A stretch of 31,082 bases of DNA from positions 1 to 31,082 of the forward strand of contig JBIISM010000020.1 in the NCBI GenBank assembly GCA_044341025.1, given 5' to 3'. This document shows positions 23,136 to 31,070 of this stretch, one piece after another. The notes beneath the pieces are model-generated. The model saw only the letters and a program-made list of their open reading frames with translations, had not been told where the DNA came from and searched no databases. The DNA is from JABMMZ01 sp044341025 (GTDB lineage Bacteria; Bacteroidota; Bacteroidia; NS11-12g; UBA955). The position numbers were made by a program, and so were the translations under genes. Every line of letters begins with the position of its first letter. The stretch's first letter is position 1.

Positions 23136-25736
23136 ATGAAATTATTTCCAACCTGGGTGATTAACTTCGGAAACGAATCTAATTTACCTGATGTAAAGAA
23201 TCACTTAATTGATATTACAGAAAACTTTGAGGACTGGTTGGTATGTGAAAATATTGGTTCCTATGTAAAAAGTATAGATGATATTATTCCATTTTTTGAA
23301 AACGAAAAGTTTAAGAATATTTTCTCAGATAAAAACCGCGAAATTACAAATAATCAAGAAAAGAATAAGTCAGTTGATTTAAGTGTATTAAAAATATTTC
23401 TTGTTGGAGATTTAAGTGATCAAAAAACAAGAGATTTAATGAATCTTTTTGCTGTAAATTTAAATGTAAATAGCAGTAAAGTACTTAGTGGTAATATATT
23501 TCTTAGTGCAAGTGTAAATATAACAGGTGTATTATATACAGAAAACGATTGGAAAAAAGAAAACAAATCAGATTTCTCTAAGTTTCTCTTTGAATTAAAT
23601 TTACTTCAGAGTATTCCTATTGGCCCAGCTAAACCTTATAACAATGTTTTATTTTTAAAAGATATTAATACGATTGGTCCTTATGGGATGATTCTCAGTC
23701 CTAATCAATTTGTCTCAAAGTTGTCTCAAATAATTTTACACCTATCTTTAGCCAATACAGATGTATTACCCAAGAGCCCGGGTTATAATTACTCTACAGT
23801 CGGTGGGTGTATGTTATATTTCGATTCTGAAGAACTTAACGAGCATGTTGCTGTTTTAACAGCAGATACCATCATAAGCAAACTAAAAAAAGAAACAGAA
23901 TCTGAATATTGGAATATTTCTGAAAATCAAATAAACAAGTATTTAAATGATAATTTAAATGAATTAAAACCACAATCAGTTTTTAAATCATTAGCTGCTG
24001 CAACAAAGTCATTTAGTTATGTAAATACGACCAGAAAGGGAGATCCTAACGCTTGGTTTAATTTAACAAGATTAAAAACATTCTTCGCCGAAGATGTAAA
24101 AACATTTATTACATCGCTTTTGTCTAGACGTTCAGTATTTATGTCGACTATTTATTTGAATATTTCTAAAGATGTAAACGAAAATGCAAAAAAACATTTG
24201 GAAGTTATCAAACAAATGTCAGCGCATCCAACTGCATTAATGAAATTGATTTTCGAACAAAATTTAATTTCAATTTATAGCCTTAGAAAAAGTGTAGAAA
24301 AGTATAAAAAAAATATTGAACAAAACCAATTGGATCTGCAGACATTTTATCAATCAAATTTTATTATTGAAGAGAATGGAGAGAAAAAAGGATTTGAGCC
24401 ATTTCCTTTAGTCGGTAAGTGTAAAGAGTACTATGATGAATTTGTAATTGAACTGGATGCAAACACTGCAGAAGCCTATAACGAGAGAGAAAAAAAAATT
24501 CGCGGATTGCTCAGTGAAAAATTGGAAACAATACCACATCCACTATCTTACTTTCTAAGAAGTACAATTCTAAGTACTTTACTTGTAATGTTGCTGTATA
24601 TCCCATTAAATAACTTATTTACCGACTCAACATTCCAACTGTTAATTGTAAATTCAATTCTTGCTATAGTTTTCATTAGCCCTATTTTGTTAATGTGGAT
24701 AAGCTACAATAATAAGATCGAGGTAATTGCTGAAGATGAAGCTAAATATGAGGCATTGGTTAGGTACATTGCAAGAAGAAGAGCAATGCAAAATATCTTC
24801 AATCAAATGGACTTGTTATATAAAAACATACTGTCTTTTTGTGACGATTACGCTTCACAAATTGATGCATTTTGTAATAAGGAAATCCCTAAGCTAGATG
24901 AGAATGCAGATAAATTTTTAGAGACCGATTTCTTTGTCAATATCGGTAAGGATGTTGCTAAAAAAACACAATGTAAAATTGGTGATTTTGATATTGATAC
25001 TGATATTTTAAATGAAGAAAAAATCTTTCTATTATGGAAAAAAATAATTAAAGTCGGGATAAGTAAAAATAATTTTGAATTGGACTATTTGTTGAAATCC
25101 CATGATGATTTTTATAAACAAATACTATCAATTATAAAAGATGAAATTAAATCCACGGAAGGAAATATATTATGCATTGCCGATTTAATGTTTAATGAAA
25201 ATGATTTTGCCGTTAATGACGCGTCATGGAAAAAAATTCAAGATAAATCATTGCCTTTTTATAGTATTCAGGAAGCAGGTAATATTGATTGGGAGCTTAA
25301 AATGTTCGCCCATAATTTCAATCCTACTGTAATTAAATCAAATGATAATCTTTCAATGTTGAATGACATCAAGTTTACAAATCCAATTTATGTAGAAGGT
25401 TTTCGTTCAAAAATAGCTTCATTCCTAATGGTTAGAAACACCAACGACAGCTCTAAACTTAAATACATATTCAATCAATTGGATGACCGATCAATAAAAG
25501 ATGTCATTTCCAACCCATTAGATGTCACCACAAAACTTACAATTGAAGCTTATTTAAAATTCCTCTTACAATTTGAAAAAGAAAAACTCAAAGAGGCTTC
25601 GAATAATTCAGATAATGATAGCATTAAAAGAGAATTTAAAGATTGGTCAGGCAATTCTATAGAAAGTTTGATATCAGATGATAGTCCCTTTTTTATTGAA
25701 GTCAAAAGTAAATTAGATATGTTGGTGAATGGCTAA
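23136..25736 (+). CDS. Large two-TM protein of unknown function, operon gene 4
   Basis: An 866-residue protein that I do not recognise. It begins 3 bases after the tubulin-like stop. The N-terminal part (about 1-230) has alternating beta strands and helices (WVINFG, LSVLKIFLVGDL, NVLFLKDI) and might be an alpha/beta domain related to the tubulin-like partner. Residues 350-460 are helical and partly coiled-coil-like. Two transmembrane helices lie at 474-493 and 501-522, with a short loop between them, so both large parts should be cytoplasmic. The C-terminal 340 residues are helix-rich and charged. As the gene always expected next to tubulin-like and vWA genes in such operons, it is a candidate membrane scaffold; this is inference from position. 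Confidence 0.75.
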   Translation: MKLFPTWVINFGNESNLPDVKNHLIDITENFEDWLVCENIGSYVKSIDDIIPFFENEKFKNIFSDKNREITNNQEKNKSVDLSVLKIFLVGDLSDQKTRDLMNLFAVNLNVNSSKVLSGNIFLSASVNITGVLYTENDWKKENKSDFSKFLFELNLLQSIPIGPAKPYNNVLFLKDINTIGPYGMILSPNQFVSKLSQIILHLSLANTDVLPKSPGYNYSTVGGCMLYFDSEELNEHVAVLTADTIISKLKKETESEYWNISENQINKYLNDNLNELKPQSVFKSLAAATKSFSYVNTTRKGDPNAWFNLTRLKTFFAEDVKTFITSLLSRRSVFMSTIYLNISKDVNENAKKHLEVIKQMSAHPTALMKLIFEQNLISIYSLRKSVEKYKKNIEQNQLDLQTFYQSNFIIEENGEKKGFEPFPLVGKCKEYYDEFVIELDANTAEAYNEREKKIRGLLSEKLETIPHPLSYFLRSTILSTLLVMLLYIPLNNLFTDSTFQLLIVNSILAIVFISPILLMWISYNNKIEVIAEDEAKYEALVRYIARRRAMQNIFNQMDLLYKNILSFCDDYASQIDAFCNKEIPKLDENADKFLETDFFVNIGKDVAKKTQCKIGDFDIDTDILNEEKIFLLWKKIIKVGISKNNFELDYLLKSHDDFYKQILSIIKDEIKSTEGNILCIADLMFNENDFAVNDASWKKIQDKSLPFYSIQEAGNIDWELKMFAHNFNPTVIKSNDNLSMLNDIKFTNPIYVEGFRSKIASFLMVRNTNDSSKLKYIFNQLDDRSIKDVISNPLDVTTKLTIEAYLKFLLQFEKEKLKEASNNSDNDSIKREFKDWSGNSIESLISDDSPFFIEVKSKLDMLVNG

Positions 25737-25790
25737 TTATGGATTTTAGTATCACTAATAGATTAAGTAATCTCTCAAAGAAATCACAAA

Positions 25791-28106
25791 ATGGAAAAAT
25801 CAAAAATCATAAATGTTCTAATAGTAATAGCAATAATCTGTATTGTATGGTGGATTATTAATTGGCTTCTTAAAAAATTATTGAAACCTCACGAGGTAAT
25901 TGTTCAAGGGAAAAGCACTGGTAAATCCTCAGGGTTGATTTCCACCGGAAAAAATTCTTCAGGTGAGACTGCCACTATTGTTGATGAGTCAATTTCAGAC
26001 AATAGAGAAGTTGGTGAAATCCTTAGAATAAATAAAAACCTTAAAGTAGCCATTCGAAATTTACTATTGATTGACAATAGTGGCAGCACTGCTAACATAT
26101 TAGACCAAATTAAAGATTCTGCAAAAGCATTTATTGATGCAAAGATGGCCGATGAAAAAATAGCGGTTTACTCATTTTCAGATAACTTAATTCGGCTATC
26201 AGATTTTGATGATAGTATAAGTAATCTAAAAGAGGCAGTGGAAAAAATGCAACCAATGGGTGCAACTGCATTAAATGATTCGTTGATTGATGTTTCTATA
26301 ATGCTTGACAATTTGAAGGATTATTACAATGAGTCAGAGGCGACAATTGTAAATATTATTCTTTTTACAGATGGTCAGGATAATACAAGTAAAAAAGGTT
26401 TCGACGAGTTAATAGACAAGTTAAGCAGCAAATCTGTATTCGTTGTTTGCACAGGAGATGCTGATTTAGATCTAATGGTTGAAATTGCAAAAAACCCCAA
26501 AAATGTATACTATTTAGATGGCCAAAACATTGGTCCAATACCTTTAGCTTCAACTCAGAATGTTCAAGCAATTGGAGGCATTGTTAACGCAAATCCAACA
26601 GCTCCGAACTTATTAGGTATTAATATTGGATTCAAAGATATAAGGGAAGCTTTTACGGACATTAGAAGCCAGATTAAAGGCAGAGGTAGCTTGGCATATA
26701 TCATGTTGAATTCTCCTGATAATTTTGATAAGAAAATCATAAGAGGTTTTGTGAATTCAAGAGGAGAGATATTTCATACAGGCATGCATGGCGAAGGGTC
26801 TGTTTTTTTAGGATTATGTGAAAACCCTGCAGCTGTGTCTTCCAAAGTGTTTATTGGGAAATACATAAATCGAAATTCTTCAATTGAGGATTATTCTGTT
26901 ACTTATAACGGAAAGTTTGGAAAAGAACAGTTTGATGTTTCTCCACTTGCTTCTGCCGCAGGAGCATTTGTTATTTACGATAAATTCAAGGAATTTAAGA
27001 AGGATATTAAAAAAGACAATATCCTGGAATCATTTGCTAAAACTGCTTTATTCTCTGCTTTAATTTGGTTGCCAGTATTTCTTATTTATTGGGAATTGAA
27101 AGCTTATGCATTCAAAAATAAATCACTTTTCTCCATTTTAGGAAGGGAATTCGATATTGCAATAACATTATTGATGTTGTTTTTTATGACATGGTTTATC
27201 ATCAATAATTTATGGGTGAATTATTTAAGAAAGAACAAACGTTTTAGTGCTTTTATTGAAGCTATCAATACATTCGTAGGTTTGAAAAGCTATAGTTCAC
27301 TAATTATTTCAATTTCTGTAATAGGTATTATAACTTCATTGTTTTTATTTCTACCATTTGCTTATATCCCGCTGTTTTGTGTTGTTGCAATAGCATTTAC
27401 TGCTAATCTTACTATTGGCAGAGGTGGTGGTCAAAAATGGATAGTTGATCAGAAAACTTCTGAGAAGCCTGCATCCTTTGTCGGCATTGGAGATGAAATT
27501 ACTTTGGATTGGGCTTTTCAAACAACAGAGGAAAACCAAATCAACGAGAAACTAATATTAAAAATAGATCCACTAGATGTTAAAGAAAATAAGCTTACAA
27601 CATTTACGCAACTTCTAAATGACGAAAAAAGCAAAAAATACATTCAATATATTTCAGATAGCTTGATTTATACTTCTATTGAAAATAATCTTACTTTTTT
27701 AGATGAATATTTAATGATATGTGCTATTTGTCAAGCGCCCAAAAATGATGATGAAGAGCAAGTAAAAAGTATAGCTATCAATATAGAAAATGAAAGACTA
27801 CTATCACCTGCACAGATAATATTTAATCAGAGGATGGTGAATCCATCAAACAAATTATTGTTAATCTCTGCTATTTTACAAAAAAGATTGACCGCTTTTA
27901 AAGTAGTACTTGACAAAGAAAATAGCATAAATAATTTATTGGCTATAAAGGCCTCTGAAGAAGAAAAAGATTCGCCATGGGTTCAAAGTATCTCAGATGA
28001 GTCTCATTTTATTTTTAGATATAATGAGGAGTCTGGAATTTATTTCCCAATGGATAAAACTATTTTCAATCAGAAAATATCCAGTTTAAAATGGATTAAT
28101 TTATAA
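25791..28106 (+). CDS. Multi-TM vWA protein with intact MIDAS, operon gene 5
   Basis: A 771-residue protein. An N-terminal transmembrane helix (7-27) is followed by a Ser/Thr/Gly linker and a complete von Willebrand A domain (about 88-245): LLLIDNSGST (MIDAS Asp95, Ser97, Ser99), MGATALNDSL with Thr159, and IILFTDGQDNT with Asp194. A beta-rich region follows, then four helices at about 416-434, 455-475, 502-520 and 522-540, and a soluble C-terminal domain of 230 residues. vWA domains bind protein ligands through the metal site, so this is the likely metal-dependent adaptor of the system, in contrast to gene 2 whose MIDAS is broken. The gap of 54 bases to gene 4 is the only long spacer among the last four genes. 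Confidence 0.8.
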   Translation: MEKSKIINVLIVIAIICIVWWIINWLLKKLLKPHEVIVQGKSTGKSSGLISTGKNSSGETATIVDESISDNREVGEILRINKNLKVAIRNLLLIDNSGSTANILDQIKDSAKAFIDAKMADEKIAVYSFSDNLIRLSDFDDSISNLKEAVEKMQPMGATALNDSLIDVSIMLDNLKDYYNESEATIVNIILFTDGQDNTSKKGFDELIDKLSSKSVFVVCTGDADLDLMVEIAKNPKNVYYLDGQNIGPIPLASTQNVQAIGGIVNANPTAPNLLGINIGFKDIREAFTDIRSQIKGRGSLAYIMLNSPDNFDKKIIRGFVNSRGEIFHTGMHGEGSVFLGLCENPAAVSSKVFIGKYINRNSSIEDYSVTYNGKFGKEQFDVSPLASAAGAFVIYDKFKEFKKDIKKDNILESFAKTALFSALIWLPVFLIYWELKAYAFKNKSLFSILGREFDIAITLLMLFFMTWFIINNLWVNYLRKNKRFSAFIEAINTFVGLKSYSSLIISISVIGIITSLFLFLPFAYIPLFCVVAIAFTANLTIGRGGGQKWIVDQKTSEKPASFVGIGDEITLDWAFQTTEENQINEKLILKIDPLDVKENKLTTFTQLLNDEKSKKYIQYISDSLIYTSIENNLTFLDEYLMICAICQAPKNDDEEQVKSIAINIENERLLSPAQIIFNQRMVNPSNKLLLISAILQKRLTAFKVVLDKENSINNLLAIKASEEEKDSPWVQSISDESHFIFRYNEESGIYFPMDKTIFNQKISSLKWINL

Positions 28107-28110
28107 AAAA

Positions 28111-29031
28111 ATGAATAACACGAAGAAGCAAACATCTGCTATTGTATTTACCATTATTCTATTTTGGATTTTTGGAATAATGACCTTCCTTCATCAATCG
28201 CGTTTAGAAAGATCATTAGTTTTTACTCAAGTTTTACCTACAGGTTGGGAGCCAACACCTACAGATTTTATTATATTAATTAACGATACGTCATTGATTG
28301 ACCCTAATATTGATCCTATTCGATATATTGTTGACTCCCTTGATTTTAAATATGACACGACTAGTGTAAAAAAGGCATTTTCTCTGAGGCAATACGCTCC
28401 TCCAGTAATGTCTCAAGGTCAATTAGGGTCCTGTGTTGCCTGGGCTTCTAGTTATGCAGGATTAACAATTGTTAAAAGGATTGAAAACAATAACATTAAT
28501 TTCGAGCCAATCTCACCTTTGAATTTATTTGTTAGATATAAAAAAATGTTTAAAGAATCTCCCTGTAGTTATGGGGCTTGTATTCCAGTTGCTTTAAATA
28601 TTTTGAAAAAGAAGGGGTGTGCTTTATTTAAAAATTTCCCAAATAGTTGCGATGGAAATGTATCTGAAAAAACTGAGTTTAAAGATAAATTGTATGATTT
28701 TGATGATATAAATTCTAATGATATTACAAAAATAAAATCTGCTTTATCTGCAAAAATACCTCTTGTAATTGGGGTTAAATGCTTTAGTGGTGATAGTTGG
28801 CAAAACGCAGTTTTAGACCATGGCGTTTGGAGTGGTTATTATTCCGGCACGGTCAATGGTGGGCACGCTATGTGTGTTATTGGTTATGATGACAATAAAA
28901 GTGGCGGTTCTTTTGAAGTAATGAATAGTTGGGGCGAAGATTGGGGGGATAAAGGTTTTTTCTGGATTAAGTATGCCGACTTTCCTATACATGTTGATGA
29001 ATGTTATGCAATGATTGCAAGATCCAACTAA
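28111..29031 (+). CDS. Membrane-anchored papain-like cysteine protease, operon gene 6
   Basis: A 306-residue C1-family peptidase. A transmembrane anchor lies at 9-27 and a spacer of about 60 residues follows. The catalytic set is complete: Gln102 and Cys108 in SQGQLGSCVAWASSYA (oxyanion Gln six residues before the nucleophile), His252 in GGHAMCVIGYDD, and Asn272 in FEVMNSWGEDWG, followed by KGFFWIKY. Extra cysteines (152, 157, 170, 180) suggest disulfides and an exported domain. There is no obvious propeptide of the usual length, though the segment 30-90 might act as one. It is the last gene, 4 bases after the vWA gene, and is the only recognisable effector enzyme of the operon. Processing of a partner lipoprotein or of an attacker's protein are both possible. 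Confidence 0.88.
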   Translation: MNNTKKQTSAIVFTIILFWIFGIMTFLHQSRLERSLVFTQVLPTGWEPTPTDFIILINDTSLIDPNIDPIRYIVDSLDFKYDTTSVKKAFSLRQYAPPVMSQGQLGSCVAWASSYAGLTIVKRIENNNINFEPISPLNLFVRYKKMFKESPCSYGACIPVALNILKKKGCALFKNFPNSCDGNVSEKTEFKDKLYDFDDINSNDITKIKSALSAKIPLVIGVKCFSGDSWQNAVLDHGVWSGYYSGTVNGGHAMCVIGYDDNKSGGSFEVMNSWGEDWGDKGFFWIKYADFPIHVDECYAMIARSN

Positions 29032-29291
29032 AAAACGGGATATTTTAAAACCCTTGTAATGTTTTTGTGTCCAAGCATTTTACTTACACTTTCAATTGGT
29101 AATCCGTTCATCATAGTAAGCGTGGTCGCAAAAGTGTGTCGGGCGATGTGATAAGATAAGTTTTTGGCAATGCCAGAGAAGTCTACCAACTTTTTCAGGC
29201 AGGCATTAATCTTTCGATTGCTCTTTACAGACAATACGAGGCCTTCTGCTTTGAGTAAATGCAATTGAACACACTTTGATATGATTTGCAT
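29028..29291 (-). pseudogene. Truncated tyrosine recombinase (integrase) C-terminus
   Basis: An 87-codon remnant of a Bacteroidota-type tyrosine recombinase. It keeps KSNRKINACLKKLVD, the HxxR box in YHIARHTFATTL, the second box KMLGHKNI, and a Tyr at the expected nine residues after that His, but the whole N-terminal DNA-binding domain and the first catalytic Arg are gone. Sequence after the Tyr is also shortened. It cannot be active. Its stop overlaps the end of the papain-like gene, so the mobile-element scar lies exactly at the 3' edge of the operon. Confidence 0.75.
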
Positions 29292-29588
29292 TACGAACGT
29301 CCTATAAAGGCCCGTTTGTTGGTCCTGCTGTTTTTTGCCTTTTGGGTTTAATCCAATAGATATCTGTTTTGGTCATTGCGTAAGTATAAGAAAAACGGGG
29401 GGTGAGGGAGTGACTCGTAAGTAAAAAATCGAAATCTCAAATTCACATCGACTGCTCCACTCAGCCCTACTCCCAAAGGTCGTGAGAACGCTGCGCTAAG
29501 TTGTTGCTGTTGCTCCCCAGGGATTATTGAATGATCCCTATATGGGGGTGCTAAATAGGACCTCAAAACTTCTTTCAAGCCGATTTTA
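29292..29588. other. Intergenic stretch between integrase remnant and Fic gene
   Basis: 297 bases with no supportable gene; an 83-codon minus-strand frame shows no recognisable protein. It holds one copy of a 51-bp repeat (29521-29571) and a 13-base match (29482-29494) to a site upstream of the tubulin-like operon (17420-17432). Confidence 0.6.
29521..29571 (+). repeat. 51-bp repeat, left copy beside the Fic gene
   Basis: 44 of 51 bases match 30905-30955 in the same orientation. The first 17 bases are the GGATTAYTnnRTGATCC hairpin family seen at 14669, 14785 and 14956; the rest is GGGGGTGCT and AATAGGACCT. The two copies enclose the Fic gene. Confidence 0.75.
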
Positions 29589-30629
29589 TTAAACCACAAA
29601 ATACCCTGTCGATTTTCCTTTTCCCTCTTTTGTGATGATTCCTTTTAAAACCAATACAGCCAAAGATTTCTTTACGGTTGGCAAAGCCATGTCAAGTTTC
29701 TTAGCGATTTCGCTAGAACCGCATCCAGTATGGTTTTGAATAAAGAATAAGATGCGCTTTTCTCTTTGTGAAACAGGTTGCTCTGTTCTGCCTTCTTCTA
29801 ATTTAACCAGCAACTGCTGCTGTATACTTATTAAACAATTGATAAAAAAACTTAGCCAATCCGTAACATTTTCACCAGGTCTGTTTCTTTGGGTTTGCAT
29901 GAGCACTTTGTAATACTCTGATTTTCTACTTTCAATTTCATGCTCAAAACTGACAAATTGAATCCATGAATAACCATTCTTCAAAAGCAGTAAACTACCA
30001 AGCAATCTGCTTAACCTTCCATTGCCATCTTGAAATGGATGAATGCTTAAAAATTCGTAAACAAACAAAGCTACCTTAACCAAAGGAATTGTTTCCTTAT
30101 CTGAATTGTACCATTCAATCAATTGTATCATGGCATCTTGTGTTGCTAATCCTGGTTCAGTTGTTCTGAATACAATTTGTTTTCTACCGTCAAGCAAATT
30201 GGCTTCAACTGCATTACTCACTTGCTTGTAGTTTCCTCTATGCCAAGTGTCTTTATCGCCATGCAACATTAATATTTTATGTAAATTTTTTATTTGACTT
30301 TCAGAAATACTCATGGATTCATAGTTTTCTGCAATAGTATCTAAGGCTTCGAAATAACCAATTACTTCCTGCTCGTCTCTTTCTTCTAATTTGGAAATAG
30401 ACAATTTTTCAATCAAAACAGCTACTTCATCATCCGTCATCTTTGAACCCTCAATCCTAGTTGAAGCCCCTACACTTCTTACCGTGGCAATGGATTTTAA
30501 CTGTTTCAATGAAATACCTTCACGCTTTTCAATTGTTGTCCAAGAAGCATCAAATCTGTCTATTTTACTTAATTCAGTCATGAGTTTCATGCCCAAATCA
30601 AGCTTCAATGTATGTATGAGTAAACCCAT
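29589..30629 (-). CDS. Fic-domain AMP-transferase-type protein with winged-helix tail
   Basis: A 346-residue Fic protein. The active-site motif HPFQDGNGR is at residues 197-205 with catalytic His197. An N-terminal inhibitory helix motif STRIEG (Ser56...Glu60-Gly61) places it in class II, where Glu60 blocks the ATP gamma-phosphate site until released. Residues about 286-345 form a winged-helix domain (SSEIAKKLDMALPTVKKSLAVLVLKG). Fic proteins add AMP or other groups to target proteins; the tail suggests DNA binding. Three ATGs are possible (30629, 30590, 30581). The first is chosen because a full promoter ends 20 bases before it. The longer 422-codon frame runs through the promoter and is not credible. 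It is flanked by two copies of a 51-bp repeat. Confidence 0.85.
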   Translation of the reverse strand: MGLLIHTLKLDLGMKLMTELSKIDRFDASWTTIEKREGISLKQLKSIATVRSVGASTRIEGSKMTDDEVAVLIEKLSISKLEERDEQEVIGYFEALDTIAENYESMSISESQIKNLHKILMLHGDKDTWHRGNYKQVSNAVEANLLDGRKQIVFRTTEPGLATQDAMIQLIEWYNSDKETIPLVKVALFVYEFLSIHPFQDGNGRLSRLLGSLLLLKNGYSWIQFVSFEHEIESRKSEYYKVLMQTQRNRPGENVTDWLSFFINCLISIQQQLLVKLEEGRTEQPVSQREKRILFFIQNHTGCGSSEIAKKLDMALPTVKKSLAVLVLKGIITKEGKGKSTGYFVV

Positions 30630-30661
30630 AAAATATTCGTATTTATTCGCAAATATACGAA
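30630..30661 (-). repeat. Operator-like repeat at the Fic promoter, copy 1
   Basis: 32 bases that match copy 2 in 29 positions. Each copy contains TCGTAT...ATACGA-type partial dyad symmetry. This copy covers the -7 element of the Fic promoter, so a bound protein would block transcription. The Fic protein's own winged helix is the obvious candidate. Confidence 0.65.
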
Positions 30662-30678
30662 AAAGCATTCGATTCAAA
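30650..30678 (-). promoter_or_regulatory. Fic promoter (TTTG-N17-TATATTTG)
   Basis: On the minus strand TTTG (30678-30675), 17 bases, then TATATTTG (30657-30650), the full Bacteroidota consensus. The chosen ATG follows after 20 bases. Confidence 0.75.
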
Positions 30679-30683
30679 CAAAT

Positions 30684-30715
30684 AAAATATCCGTATTTAT
30701 CCGTAAATATACGAA
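30684..30715 (-). repeat. Operator-like repeat at the Fic promoter, copy 2
   Basis: Nearly identical to the copy at 30630, 54 bases away, about five helical turns, so both lie on the same DNA face. It is upstream of the -33 box. Confidence 0.65.
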
Positions 30716-30904
30716 TTACGATACACAAGACTAATTTTTTCATTGCAGCTAAGCCTGCGAAACTATATGCATTTAATTTCAAGCGTTTACTAAACACACA
30801 ACAAGACCATGGGGATGGAATTTTGAGGAAGGAGGTAGTTAATGAAATCTTGAACACTTTCCGACAAAACTAAACCCTATCCCCTAGACGCTAGACCCTA
30901 AAAA

Positions 30905-30955
30905 GGATTACTCCGTGATCCCTAGATGGGGGTGCTTAATAGGACCTAAAAACTT
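30905..30955 (+). repeat. 51-bp repeat, right copy beside the Fic gene
   Basis: The partner of 29521-29571 (44 of 51 identical, same direction). Its end overlaps the first arm of the terminator at 30948. Confidence 0.75.
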
Positions 30956-30970
30956 GCTCCGCAAGTTTTT
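30948..30970. terminator. Bidirectional terminator-like hairpin
   Basis: AAAAACTTGC and GCAAGTTTTT form a 10-bp perfect stem with a 3-base loop, with T-tracts in both directions of reading. Confidence 0.55.
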
Positions 30971-30971
30971 A

Positions 30972-31036
30972 TTTTATTTCCCAAAAAATTTCTTTCAAGC
31001 CCAGAGCGGCTTGAAAAATTTTTTTTGGAAATAAAA
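30972..31036. repeat. Long near-perfect inverted repeat
   Basis: Arms of 30 and 29 bases (30972-31001 and 31008-31036) around a 6-base loop. Outer TTTTATTTCC/GGAAATAAAA and inner TTTCAAGCC/GGCTTGAAA are perfect; only two small internal bulges separate them. It is far longer than a terminator stem. No gene overlaps it. Confidence 0.7.
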
Positions 31037-31060
31037 AACCCGACTAGAAGTCGGGTTTTA
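31033..31060 (-). terminator. Terminator downstream of the edge tRNA
   Basis: On the minus strand AAAACCCGACT and AGTCGGGTTTT form an 11-bp stem with a 3-base loop followed by a T-run. It starts 11 bases after the probable tRNA 3' end at 31071. Confidence 0.7.
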
Positions 31061-31070
31061 GGTCCTCTTG

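Noticed and set aside
29348..29599. Minus-strand frame of 83 codons
   Set aside because: It runs through the 51-bp repeat and shows no domain or membrane pattern.
30391..30873. Plus-strand frame of 160 codons opposite the Fic gene
   Set aside because: It is antisense to the Fic N-terminus and its promoter; the Fic reading has all conserved motifs.
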